Part shown: piece by piece, positions 1-7,679 of the stretch
Layout of the letters: each line of letters begins with the position of its first letter
Position numbering within the stretch: the stretch's first letter is position 1
Source: Reinekea blandensis MED297
GTDB lineage: Bacteria > Pseudomonadota > Gammaproteobacteria > Pseudomonadales > Natronospirillaceae
Assembly (NCBI RefSeq): GCF_000153185.1
Contig: NZ_CH724155.1
Span: 165,218 to 229,217, forward strand
Direction of reading: 5' to 3'
Length of the DNA: 64,000 nt
Position numbers and translations under genes: made by a program
Notes under the pieces: model-generated
What the model saw: only the letters and a program-made list of their open reading frames with translations
The model's database searches: none
Told to the model about the DNA's origin: nothing

Positions 1-1
1 G

Positions 2-400
2 GAAAAAGAACTGGCCGCCGAAGGCCAGGCTTTTCTCGATGAAAACGCGAAGCGCGACAATGTCACCGTCACTGCTTCGGGTCTGCAATACGAAGTTTTA
101 TCTTCCGGTGATGCCTCTGGCCAAAAGCCTGCGGTTAACTCAAAAGTGAAGGTTCACTATCACGGGACCCTGGTCAGTGGCGATGTGTTTGACAGCTCCG
201 TTCAGCGTGGCGAACCGATTGAGTTTGCTGTGAACGGTGTCATTCCCGGTTGGACCGAAGCATTGCAGCTGATGGTTCCGGGCGACAAATGGAAGCTGTA
301 TGTTCCGCATAACCTGGCTTATGGAGCGCAAGGCGCAGGCAATGTTATCGGCCCTTATCAGGCACTGATTTTCGACGTTGAACTGCTCGATATCGTCTGA
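2..400 (+). CDS. FKBP-type peptidyl-prolyl cis-trans isomerase, C-terminal part (5' end outside window)
   Basis: The open frame enters from the left edge with no start codon, so the gene is truncated by the window. The visible 132 residues hold a helical linker (residues 1-20) followed by a complete FKBP domain: VKVHYHGTL near the domain start, GWTEALQLMVPGDKWKLYVP in the middle, and FDVELLDIV at the end. This matches the FklB/Mip type, in which an N-terminal dimerisation helix precedes the catalytic domain, and the linker supports that subtype. Such proteins catalyse proline isomerisation during protein folding, often in the periplasm. The location cannot be judged without the missing N-terminus. 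yciH follows 39 bp downstream on the same strand. Confidence 0.9.
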   Translation, partial: EKELAAEGQAFLDENAKRDNVTVTASGLQYEVLSSGDASGQKPAVNSKVKVHYHGTLVSGDVFDSSVQRGEPIEFAVNGVIPGWTEALQLMVPGDKWKLYVPHNLAYGAQGAGNVIGPYQALIFDVELLDIV

Positions 401-439
401 GTGTGAACAAACGACCGGACTCGCTATTCAGGAACATTC

Positions 440-829
440 ATGGCTAAAAAGAAAGCGCAATCGCTGTCAGACCTGGACAGTCTGTTCGGGTCGTCACGGG
501 TTTACTCCACCGAAGACGGTCGCATTTGTCCTGATTGCGACCATCCGGTGGACGACTGCCAATGCCAGCGTGATATCGTGCCCGACGGTGATGGCATCGT
601 CCGATTGCGTCGGGAAACCAAAGGACGCAAAGGCAAAGGTGTCACGCTGGTCGATGGTGTTCTGTTAGCACCATCGGACTTGAAAAAGCTGGCCAAAGAA
701 CTGAAAGCCCGCTGTGGTACCGGAGGCACGGTGAAAGACGGTGTCATCGAAATTCAGGGTGAACATCGCGATCTGCTGCTGAGCGTACTGACCGATAAGG
801 GCTATCAGGTCAAAAAAGCCGGCGGCTGA
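440..829 (+). CDS. yciH: SUI1-family translation factor YciH
   Basis: A 129-residue protein homologous to eukaryotic eIF1/SUI1. The N-terminus carries a small cysteine cluster (CPDC at about residue 31 and CQC at about 41) typical of bacterial YciH proteins. The SUI1 fold follows from about residue 60 (GVTLVDGV, LKKLAKELKARCGTGGT, VIEIQGEHRD). In E. coli YciH influences start-site fidelity in vitro; its role here is by homology only. The ATG at 440 gives the usual family length. It probably shares a transcript with the following DUF1244 gene, which starts 30 bp later. Confidence 0.93.
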   Translation: MAKKKAQSLSDLDSLFGSSRVYSTEDGRICPDCDHPVDDCQCQRDIVPDGDGIVRLRRETKGRKGKGVTLVDGVLLAPSDLKKLAKELKARCGTGGTVKDGVIEIQGEHRDLLLSVLTDKGYQVKKAGG

Positions 830-859
830 GGCCGTTCCACTCATTACGGATAAACCGAC

Positions 860-1162
860 ATGAACAAGCAAACACAGACTGAAATCGAAGCTGCCGTGTT
901 CCGCCGATTGCTGGAGCATCTGGATACTCGTAAAGATGTGCAGAACATCGACTTGATGAACCTCGCCGGCTTCTGCCGAAATTGCCTGTCAAAGTGGTAT
1001 AGCGAAGCGGCGGATGAACGCGGTGAAACCATCGATAAAGAGGCTGCCCGCGAACGTGTGTATGGCATGCCTTACGAAACCTGGAAGGCCCGTTACCAGA
1101 CTGAGGCAACCGCTGAGCAACAGGCACAGTTTAACAAAACGCAGAGCGGAGACCCTTCATGA
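860..1162 (+). CDS. DUF1244 family protein
   Basis: A 100-residue protein with the strongly conserved DUF1244 core: DVQNIDLMNLAGFCRNCLSK followed by a short linker and VYGMPYETWKARYQ. The paired cysteines in FCRNC and the DLMNLAGF motif are the family signature. The biochemical role of DUF1244 proteins is unknown. Its stop overlaps the start of the next gene by four bases (ATGA), which argues for translational coupling with the UPF0149-like protein. Confidence 0.9.
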   Translation: MNKQTQTEIEAAVFRRLLEHLDTRKDVQNIDLMNLAGFCRNCLSKWYSEAADERGETIDKEAARERVYGMPYETWKARYQTEATAEQQAQFNKTQSGDPS

Positions 1163-1794
1163 GCGGGCAATGGGCAAAAAGCGTCAGCTACCGTGATGCC
1201 CTGAATGGGCTGCAGGAACGCTTTGACCGGCTCTCTACCCAGGACCGGGTGGCCAGCCATGAGCTTTTTCCGAATCTGTCGTCCATCGACGGTTACCTGT
1301 TTGCCATTAATGCGGCACCGGCGTCTTTATCACCGACGGAATGGTTGGGAGATCTGTTGCCACTGATTCAACAACCGGATGAGGCACCGGCGGATGCCGT
1401 CAATCTGTTGATCTCGTATGCCACGCACAGTAAATCGCGTCAGGTGCAACAGAAGTATGCTCTGCCCGAAGTTGGATCTGATCCGGTGAAAGCGATGCAA
1501 CCCGGCAGTCCGATGAACAGCTTCAGTCACGGTTTTGAAGTGGGCTATCGCCGGGTTGAATCGATCTGGTCTGCCTTGTTGGCAGAATCGCTGCGTCAGG
1601 AACTGGAATCGCAACGGTTTGCGTTAACGTTCTTTGCCAGTGCTGAAAACGCGCGCACCTATCTGCGCAATCGCAACTCCGATATGCGTCCGGATCAGTT
1701 GGCCGAACAGGTACTGAAAACCCTGCCGAAGGCAGCCGACTTACACGTTCGCTTAGGAATGGCCACGGAAGCGGATCGAGGCGCAACGCACTAA
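1159..1794 (+). CDS. YecA/UPF0149-like protein
   Basis: A 211-residue protein whose N-terminal third (SSIDGYLFAINAAPASLSPT then EWLGDLLP) resembles the UPF0149/YecA fold, in which 'lDGyL.al..gP..i.PseWl' is typical. The middle (GFEVGYRRVESIW) matches the helical repeat of that family. It lacks the C-terminal SEC-C zinc motif seen in E. coli YecA. The start codon overlaps the DUF1244 stop (ATGA). No function is established, and assignment to UPF0149 rests on motif resemblance only. Confidence 0.65.
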   Translation: MSGQWAKSVSYRDALNGLQERFDRLSTQDRVASHELFPNLSSIDGYLFAINAAPASLSPTEWLGDLLPLIQQPDEAPADAVNLLISYATHSKSRQVQQKYALPEVGSDPVKAMQPGSPMNSFSHGFEVGYRRVESIWSALLAESLRQELESQRFALTFFASAENARTYLRNRNSDMRPDQLAEQVLKTLPKAADLHVRLGMATEADRGATH

Positions 1795-1822
1795 GGGTCG
1801 TTGAGCCTCGCTTGTTTAAACA

Positions 1823-2437
1823 TTAAAAGCGGAAATGGTAACCCACCTGGGCGTTTAATGTGGCGGTTACACCGGAGTAACCAAGTAACTGCCAGTTCGC
1901 TTCAACGTCAGCCGGATCTCTGTATACCAGCTTCAGCTCCATGGCACTTGAGGGATGGTTCCAAATCAGTCCGGCGCCATATTGCAGGCCGGAGTATGGT
2001 AATAACTGACCCGGCACTTCAAAGGTGAAGTTGTAGTAGCCCGCTAACACAAACGGGTGCAAGCCTAACTTGGCGATGTCAGGTCCGGCTTTTAACCCGA
2101 TATCCCATCCGCGCACGCTGAAATCGCTTGAACCGGTCAGGTGCCATTCATAGTGATAGGCGCCGTAGCCGGCAATATGCTCCCGGCCGACCTCGAGTTG
2201 AGCGCCGATGCCGCTGAAGACATTGGCTGGCCCATCGTCATAGAACCAGGCATCGGTGGTGCTGATGACGCCCATCAAAACATGCGTTCGCTTGGCTTCT
2301 TCCGGTGATCCGTGACAGTGACGATCGCCGGTGGAAGGGTCTCGGTGGCAGCCATAACGATCCACAGCACCGGGGCTTGCCCAAGCTGAGACCGTGCTTA
2401 ACAGCAGGCAGCCAAAAAATAAGGCTGGCTTTTTCAC
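1823..2437 (-). CDS. Secreted barrel-like protein with YHYH-like cysteine/histidine motif (paralogue 2)
   Basis: A 204-residue protein with a signal peptide (basic MKKP, hydrophobic stretch, cleavage near AWA-SP). A short Cys/His motif follows: DRYGCHRDPSTGDRHCHG, similar to YHYH/excalibur-type modules. The rest is rich in alternating aromatic beta strands and ends in YHFRF, the terminal-Phe signature of outer-membrane barrels. The start is GTG at 2437, directly abutting the TAA of the upstream paralogue, so translation is probably coupled. It is clearly related to the neighbouring gene: both share the CH...HCHG motif and the strand YRDPA. The function is unknown. Confidence 0.75.
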   Translation of the reverse strand: MKKPALFFGCLLLSTVSAWASPGAVDRYGCHRDPSTGDRHCHGSPEEAKRTHVLMGVISTTDAWFYDDGPANVFSGIGAQLEVGREHIAGYGAYHYEWHLTGSSDFSVRGWDIGLKAGPDIAKLGLHPFVLAGYYNFTFEVPGQLLPYSGLQYGAGLIWNHPSSAMELKLVYRDPADVEANWQLLGYSGVTATLNAQVGYHFRF

Positions 2438-3091
2438 TTAGAATCGCCACCCCACCGATACGCGGGTATCAAACACCAGAACATCGCCGGTGGTACCCTG
2501 ACCTTCTAGGAAGTCCGTCACTGAGGCCGGATCCCGATAAGTGGCGACAGCATCGACGGCCAGTGTTGCCGTGTTGGCACCGAAACCGACGCCGGCATAG
2601 TAACCTGACAGGGTGGCATCGTTCGCTGAGTTGCCTTTGTCGGTTAGGTCTGAATTAGACCAGCCGGCCGTCAGATAAACCTTCGAGCCTTTTCGACCGA
2701 CACCCGGACCGACTTTGGCGCCGATTTCCCAGCCTTGTTGCATAACGGAGTCATCGAAAGTCACATCGTCGGCATCGACACCGGTCACCATCGGCATTAT
2801 GAAGTAGCTGCCAGTGACAGCGACCCAGCGATAGTTGTATTCGGCGTTGGCGGCAATACCTGCGAACAGGTAAGTTTCACCACCGTCCACAGACCAGGCC
2901 TGCACCCGGCCATCGACACCCGCGACAAAGCCGCCCAGTTTGGCCAGATCGGCCGGACCATGGCAATGGTATTGACCGGTCTGTTGATGGTTGTGACATT
3001 GATATCGGTCGAGAACACCGACGTCGGCTGAAACGACCGTGCTGGTCAAAGCCAGTGCGGCCGTGGCTGCGGTGATAAAGAGCGATCGCAT
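2438..3091 (-). CDS. Secreted barrel-like protein with YHYH-like cysteine/histidine motif (paralogue 1)
   Basis: A 217-residue protein starting at ATG 3091, which has a good Shine-Dalgarno (AAGGAT) just upstream; an in-frame extension to 3214 is not protein-like. The signal peptide (MRSLFITAATAALALTSTVV, cleaved near SA-DV) is followed by VLDRYQCHNHQQTGQYHCHG. Amphipathic strands follow, ending in VSVGWRF, a terminal Phe as in outer-membrane barrels. The Cys/His module could bind a metal, but that is inference. It forms a tandem with its paralogue on the minus strand, with no gap between stop and start. Confidence 0.78.
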   Translation of the reverse strand: MRSLFITAATAALALTSTVVSADVGVLDRYQCHNHQQTGQYHCHGPADLAKLGGFVAGVDGRVQAWSVDGGETYLFAGIAANAEYNYRWVAVTGSYFIMPMVTGVDADDVTFDDSVMQQGWEIGAKVGPGVGRKGSKVYLTAGWSNSDLTDKGNSANDATLSGYYAGVGFGANTATLAVDAVATYRDPASVTDFLEGQGTTGDVLVFDTRVSVGWRF

Positions 3092-3237
3092 GATCCAATC
3101 CTTATTTGAAAGACACATTACAGAAAAGTGTATCACAGCTGTGCTGAAAGAAAGCTTGAACCGCATTCCGGAACCGAACTTTAGCACCCTGCGCACCTGG
3201 CGTGTAAAAAGCACTGGTATTCATACAATGAATCATT

Positions 3238-3903
3238 ATGGTGAGCAGTTCCGTGTCATTAATTGAGGGCAGTGCGTTGTTGAACTGGGCGTTACTGGCG
3301 GCTTTCGTGCCGACTTTTCTGTTTGTCTCTTTTACCCCGGGCATGTGTATGACGTTATCCATGACCCTGGGGATTACTCAGGGAGTACGTCGGACGCTCT
3401 GGATGATGGCCGGTGAACTGATCGGAGTCGGTCTGGTGGCGATTGCTGCGGTGATCGGTGTTGCGGCCATCATGCTCAGTGCACCGTGGGCTTTTACCCT
3501 GTTTAAATGGTGTGGCGGCCTGTACCTGGCCTGGCTCGGTTTTCAGATGTGGCGCTCGCGCGGTAAAATGGCCATTCCCGAGTCTGTGGACGCTCAGAAT
3601 GATCGGGTGACCCGGTTTGCGCTGTGCTCACAAGGGTTTTTAACTGCGGTTGCGAATCCTAAAGGGTGGGCGTTTTTCATGGTCCTGCTGCCGCCCTTTA
3701 TCGATGAATCATTACCATTGCCCGGTCAGTTATCCGTCTTGGTGCTAATGATACTGCTGATCGAATTTCTAGCGTTGCTGACTTATGCTTCCGGTGGGCA
3801 GACACTTAATCTGTTGTTGCAAAAGTCTTCAAATGTGCGGGTACTCAATCGCATTTCAGGATCATTGATGCTGTTCGTGGGTGGCTGGTTGGCTCTGGGC
3901 TGA
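3238..3903 (+). CDS. LysE/RhtB-family exporter
   Basis: A 221-residue, six-helix membrane protein of the LysE/RhtB amino-acid efflux superfamily. The first helix carries the family motif FTPGMCMTLSMTLG (usually TPGPn...), and GGLYLAWLGFQMWRS marks the end of helix 3. NPKGWAFFMVLLPPFID is the conserved helix-4 segment. The substrate is probably a neutral or basic amino acid or related metabolite and cannot be predicted from the sequence. The ATG at 3238 lacks an obvious Shine-Dalgarno, so a slightly later start is possible. Confidence 0.9.
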   Translation: MVSSSVSLIEGSALLNWALLAAFVPTFLFVSFTPGMCMTLSMTLGITQGVRRTLWMMAGELIGVGLVAIAAVIGVAAIMLSAPWAFTLFKWCGGLYLAWLGFQMWRSRGKMAIPESVDAQNDRVTRFALCSQGFLTAVANPKGWAFFMVLLPPFIDESLPLPGQLSVLVLMILLIEFLALLTYASGGQTLNLLLQKSSNVRVLNRISGSLMLFVGGWLALG

Positions 3904-3942
3904 GTTGTCGAAGCCAATACTGAACTGATAAGAAAGGATATT

Positions 3943-4425
3943 ATGGAACTGTTCTCTTTTCCTCTGATGGCTGCGGTAATCGGAAACCTGTCTGCGCAAA
4001 CCGCGAAAGCCGTCATTCAGGCGTTGACTCACCGAAGTTTGAGTCCCGGTGTGGTGTTCGCGTCCGGTGGTATGCCCAGTAGCCATTCGTCGACGGTCGC
4101 CGCATTGACCATGGCGATCGGTTTATACGAGGGGTTTGGTTCCAGCTTGTTTGCCTTGTCTTTTATTTTCACGTCGGTGGTGGCTTATGACGCGATGGGG
4201 GTTCGCTTGGCAGCTGGCCGGCACGCGGCGGCCTTGAACATATTGACCGAAGAGTTCATGAAGTTGCGGGATCTGGCGAAAAGTGATGATCCGAATCGTG
4301 GCAAGCTGGTGATTCAGCGCTTCCGGGAACGCATTGGTCACAGTGTCGGCGAGGTCGCAGCCGGGCTGACCTTTGGTGCAGTCATTGCCTATGGCGTTTT
4401 TCACTGGTGGCAACCTCTCGCCTGA
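3943..4425 (+). CDS. Divergent PAP2-family (DUF212/YuiD-like) membrane protein
   Basis: A 160-residue integral membrane protein. The motif FASGGMPSSHSSTVAALTMA contains the PSSH element of PAP2-type phosphatases, and AYDAMGVRLAAGRHA matches the conserved second block of the divergent PAP2 (DUF212) family. The classical third PAP2 histidine motif is modified, as usual for this branch, so phosphatase activity is uncertain. An AGAAAGGA Shine-Dalgarno precedes the ATG. It may share a transcript with the LysE gene 39 bp upstream. Confidence 0.85.
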   Translation: MELFSFPLMAAVIGNLSAQTAKAVIQALTHRSLSPGVVFASGGMPSSHSSTVAALTMAIGLYEGFGSSLFALSFIFTSVVAYDAMGVRLAAGRHAAALNILTEEFMKLRDLAKSDDPNRGKLVIQRFRERIGHSVGEVAAGLTFGAVIAYGVFHWWQPLA

Positions 4426-4444
4426 ACAAGCCGTTTGACTGTAC

Positions 4445-4792
4445 TCAGGGTTGTCCGCTCAGATACAAAACCAGCTTGATGACCAGATAAATAATGCTCA
4501 CCAGTAACACCGCCCAGCTGATGACCAGCAGGTTTTCCCAAAGATTATTCACCCAGGCTAACAAGCCTTTGCGATCGGCTTGATAGTGATGGGCCATTCG
4601 CAACAGGGCATAGTTTGATAACCAAAACGCCAACAGTGCCAAGCTTAACATCCAGAGTGCTGTTTCGATGTCTGGCATGATCAGCGGTAACAGGACCGTA
4701 CCAATGGCTTGAGCGAGCGACAGCCATTTGAATAATGCATAGTGGCGGGCAAAGGGTTGCAGTCGTTGAAACAGTTGATGTTTGAACGTCAT
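4445..4792 (-). CDS. Small four-helix membrane protein of unknown function
   Basis: A 115-residue protein with hydrophobic segments near residues 22-40, 47-65, 88-106 and at the C-terminus, and a basic N-terminus. The ATG at 4792 lies one base after the stop of the upstream EamA transporter, so the two are co-transcribed and probably translationally coupled. I recognise no family. Its position suggests a role linked to the transporter, but nothing in the sequence proves this. Confidence 0.7.
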   Translation of the reverse strand: MTFKHQLFQRLQPFARHYALFKWLSLAQAIGTVLLPLIMPDIETALWMLSLALLAFWLSNYALLRMAHHYQADRKGLLAWVNNLWENLLVISWAVLLVSIIYLVIKLVLYLSGQP

Positions 4793-4793
4793 G

Positions 4794-5702
4794 TCAGCCT
4801 CCATTAGTGAAAATCAGAGCGGCCCCCATGACCACCAGGATGGCCGCATACAGTGATCGATTGTGCGGGCGTTCGGCGGTAATCAACCAGGCAATGGGTA
4901 ACAGGATGACCGGTGTGGTGGCACTGAGAATGGTCACGATGCCCATCGGTGCCAGTGACACTGAGGTCAGGTACAGACTCATCCCTAACGCCATGCCCAT
5001 AAAGCCACTGAGAAACAGACGGCCAGTCAGGCGCGGCGTTAACGATCGGTAAGGACGAAATCCGCCGGTAAAACGCGGGAACAGCAGCAGGGTCAGGAAC
5101 AGACAGATTACGGCTACCCAAACCCGCAACATGGTAGCAAAGACCGGATCCTGTCCGTCAGTCAGCAGGTTGGCAATCAACACGACCCCTAACGACTGAC
5201 AGGTCGCCGCGCCAAAACCCGCTAATAAACCCAGACCAACATGACCGACCGACTGTTCCCAGTGATGTTTGCCGGCATTCGCTCGCGATGAAATGGCGAT
5301 GAAGACGCCACCGATGACGCCCAGTACGCCAAGCAGATTCAACAGCGTATAGGTTTCCTTAAAAATCAGGATACCGATGATGAAGGTTAACGGTGCATTG
5401 GTGGCGAACAAAAGTCCGGCCATGCGCGGGCCGAGAATCTTAACCGCGGTAAATAACAGAGTGTCGCCGAGAAATATGCCGACGAACCCGGATAGCATTA
5501 AGATGCCGAAGGAATCCCGTGACGGCCAGGACCAATGATCGGTAAAGGTCAGCCAGAGAGTCAGCAGGCTTGCCACCATCAACATGCGTAAAGCGTTGAA
5601 TGGTATGGGTCCCAGTTGTCTTACCGGACCGACTGATAACAGGCCGGCACAGGCCCAGCTGGCCGCGGCACCGAGTGCAGCAAGATACCCTAAGTATTCC
5701 AC
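4794..5702 (-). CDS. EamA/DMT-family transporter
   Basis: A ten-helix drug/metabolite transporter of about 302 residues made of two EamA repeats. The first covers roughly residues 1-135 (AASWACAGLLSVGPV to VFIAIS) and the second roughly 155-295 (GLLAGFGAATCQSLGVVLIA to VVMGAALIF). Substrate unknown. The open frame reaches a TTG at 5720, but that codon has no Shine-Dalgarno and lies beside the terminator hairpin of the upstream gene. I therefore prefer the GTG at 5702, with modest certainty. Confidence 0.88.
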   Translation of the reverse strand: MEYLGYLAALGAAASWACAGLLSVGPVRQLGPIPFNALRMLMVASLLTLWLTFTDHWSWPSRDSFGILMLSGFVGIFLGDTLLFTAVKILGPRMAGLLFATNAPLTFIIGILIFKETYTLLNLLGVLGVIGGVFIAISSRANAGKHHWEQSVGHVGLGLLAGFGAATCQSLGVVLIANLLTDGQDPVFATMLRVWVAVICLFLTLLLFPRFTGGFRPYRSLTPRLTGRLFLSGFMGMALGMSLYLTSVSLAPMGIVTILSATTPVILLPIAWLITAERPHNRSLYAAILVVMGAALIFTNGG

Positions 5703-5726
5703 GTTTATGTCCGAGTCCAATGAACT

Positions 5727-5752
5727 AAAAACGGCAGAGCGCGCTCTGCCGT
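5727..5752 (-). terminator. Rho-independent terminator of the OmpA-family lipoprotein gene
   Basis: A perfect 22-base palindrome (ACGGCAGAGC and its complement) is followed, on the minus strand, by a TTTT run. It lies 46 bp after the stop of the lipoprotein gene and just before the EamA transporter start, so it separates the two transcription units. Confidence 0.85.
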
Positions 5753-5797
5753 ATGGGATGGTGATCTGAACAGACGTCGGCTCAGCACCGATCGGGA

Positions 5798-6472
5798 TTA
5801 TTCCGCAACAATGGCATCCAGGGTGATTTCGACCCGACGGTTTTCGGCCCGGCCTTCCGGCGTATCGTTGCTGGCGATCGGCTGCAGTTCACCATAGCCG
5901 GCTGCTGCCACCCGTTCTACGACAATGCCTTCCTGCAAAATGATGTTCGCAACGGACGTGGCACGTTGTTCTGACAACAACTGGTTGTAGTCTTCGGAAC
6001 CACTGCTGTCGGTATGGCCACTGATGGTCACCAGGGTATTTTCATACTCTTTCAACACTTTAGCGACAGAACGCAGCGTTGGAATAAAACCATCGGCAAC
6101 GGTTGAGCTGTTGACATCGAAGGTGATGTTGCCTGGCATAATCAGATCAATCTGACCTTCTTCGGTGCGTTTAACCTGAACACCGGTACCGACCAGTTCA
6201 TCACGCAGTTCTTTTTCCTGCTGATCCATGTAGTAGCCAACCCCACCGCCGGCAACGCCGCCGATACCGGCACCAATGATGGCGCGTTTTGCACGTTCTT
6301 CTTTAGGTGCGGTGGCTGCACCGATAACCGCACCTATCAGGCCACCGGCAATGGCGCCTTTGGATGCACCACTGATTTGAGTCTCACCGGTGTAGGCTTC
6401 GAGCGTGGTACAACCGGACAGAACTGCGCCGGTCAAGGCCAATGGCAGGCCGATTTTTGCCCAATTTTGCAT
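5798..6472 (-). CDS. OmpA-family lipoprotein with glycine-zipper segment (YiaD-like)
   Basis: A 224-residue lipoprotein. The lipobox is LSGC with the modified Cys at about residue 21. A glycine-zipper region follows (GAIAGGLIGAVIGAAT and AIIGAGIGGVAGGGVGYYMD). The C-terminal OmpA/MotB domain (from about residue 110) contains TISGHTDSSGSEDYNQLLSE and GRAENRRVEI, the peptidoglycan-binding signature. It would sit in the outer membrane and tether it to the cell wall. A strong GGAGAG Shine-Dalgarno precedes the ATG, and a terminator follows. Family members include E. coli YiaD. Confidence 0.9.
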   Translation of the reverse strand: MQNWAKIGLPLALTGAVLSGCTTLEAYTGETQISGASKGAIAGGLIGAVIGAATAPKEERAKRAIIGAGIGGVAGGGVGYYMDQQEKELRDELVGTGVQVKRTEEGQIDLIMPGNITFDVNSSTVADGFIPTLRSVAKVLKEYENTLVTISGHTDSSGSEDYNQLLSEQRATSVANIILQEGIVVERVAAAGYGELQPIASNDTPEGRAENRRVEITLDAIVAE

Positions 6473-6568
6473 TTCAGTCTCTCCTTTACTTAAGGGGGTT
6501 GTTAAAAACCTTAGCGAAAAAGCGGCACTAAGGGAAAACCTTTCAGCGTCTGTCTCGGGTTTGGTCGA

Positions 6569-7078
6569 TTAGTTACGAAAGCGATGACTGACCAGATCCA
6601 GCGGTAACGCCTCGTTTGCTTCGCATCTTCCATGACGATGTGACTCTTTGATTCGCGAACGTGTGGTAAGGGCCAGCAACAGTTCGCCAAGGTGTTTGCG
6701 ATAACTTTTCAAGTCGGTCAATCGAACTTTTAACAGATAATCCGATTGTCCGGAGATCAGATGACACTCCTGAACAAACGCCAGTTTTTCTGTCGCTTTG
6801 CGAAACTCTGCAAACGCTTCGGGGGATTGACTGGCCAGTGTGATTTCCAGGAAGACGAGTAACTCCAGCCCCAACGCATCAGAGTTGAGCTTGGCATGAT
6901 AACCCTGAATCACACGTGAATTTTCCAGTCGTTTGACCCGCTCCATGCAAGGCGTCGTTGAGAGTCCAACAATTTGGGCTAACTCAACATAGGACAGTCG
7001 GGCATTGTCCTGAAGTGCACGCAGTATTTTCAGATCGATTCGATCAAGTGGGCGGGATCGGGTGGCTTCCTGAGTCAC
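6569..7078 (-). CDS. Lrp/AsnC-family transcriptional regulator
   Basis: A 169-residue protein. The N-terminal AsnC helix-turn-helix (residues about 10-60: LDRIDLKILRALQDNARLSY then VELAQIVGLS and CMERVKRLE) is followed by the RAM effector-binding domain (LGLELLVFLEITL, ECHLISGQSDYLLKV). The C-terminal end is somewhat unusual (ESHRHGRCEANEALPLDL) where family members typically show SRTYVVMEEVK. The length is normal, so I do not call a frameshift. No obvious target gene is adjacent. Confidence 0.9.
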   Translation of the reverse strand: MTQEATRSRPLDRIDLKILRALQDNARLSYVELAQIVGLSTTPCMERVKRLENSRVIQGYHAKLNSDALGLELLVFLEITLASQSPEAFAEFRKATEKLAFVQECHLISGQSDYLLKVRLTDLKSYRKHLGELLLALTTRSRIKESHRHGRCEANEALPLDLVSHRFRN

Positions 7079-7147
7079 GGCATCGGACTTGTCAGTCAGA
7101 AACAGCGTGGATGACGCTGACGGTTAGTGTGGGTTGGGAATGAACAC

Positions 7148-7169
7148 GGTCCGGGAATTTGCCCGGACC
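7148..7169 (-). terminator. Hairpin, probable terminator of the HU-like gene
   Basis: An 8-bp GC-rich perfect stem (GGTCCGGG/CCCGGACC, six-base loop) lies between the stop of the HU-like gene and the next minus-strand gene. It lacks a convincing T tract, so termination is likely but not certain. Confidence 0.5.
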
Positions 7170-7187
7170 GGAGCTCGACAGCGTAAG

Positions 7188-7517
7188 TTAGCTGGCCATG
7201 TCTTTCAGTTTTTTCAACGGACGGACTTTAACGGTGGTGCTGGCAGGTTTAGCAGCGATCATGATTTCTTCGCCGGTGAATGGGTTAACGCCGGGACGGG
7301 CTTTGCGAGCAGGCTTTTTCACCGTCTGAATTTTCATCAGACCCGGCAGTACAAACTCGCCACAGGCACGTTTTTTAATGTGACGCTCGATCACATCCGA
7401 CAGCTCGTCAAGAACAGATTGAACCTGCTTTTTGCTGAGTTCGGTGTTTTCGGCGATCTCAGTCAGAATCTGAGTTTTAGTGAAACGTTCTTTAACAGCG
7501 GTCGTTTTTTTAGCCAT
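7188..7517 (-). CDS. HU-family DNA-binding protein
   Basis: A 109-residue protein. The ATG at 7517 has an AGGAC Shine-Dalgarno; the longer frame upstream is intergenic. The sequence has the HU fold: KTQILTEIAENTELSKKQVQ at the N-terminus, then FVLPGLMKIQ, and the DNA-embracing arm RKARPGVNPFTGEEI. A lysine-rich head (MAKKTTAVKER) and a basic tail distinguish it from canonical HupA/HupB. It probably contributes to nucleoid organisation as a paralogue of the main HU. Confidence 0.9.
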   Translation of the reverse strand: MAKKTTAVKERFTKTQILTEIAENTELSKKQVQSVLDELSDVIERHIKKRACGEFVLPGLMKIQTVKKPARKARPGVNPFTGEEIMIAAKPASTTVKVRPLKKLKDMAS

Positions 7518-7679
7518 CGGAATGTCCTTTGATGTTTGGTGAATAACCTTGTTATTAATGGGCAGGAGTATTACAAAGTTAGGCAAAAAGACAATAGACT
7601 ATCGGTCGAAAACCCAAACATTTATGCAGGAAAACCAAGTGCAAGCTATGATGTAGATTGTAATAGTTGGAATCAGTCA

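Noticed and set aside
6569-6660. Possible frameshift at the C-terminus of the Lrp-family regulator
   Set aside because: The ending is unusual but aligns in length with the family and keeps a plausible final LPLDL-like segment.
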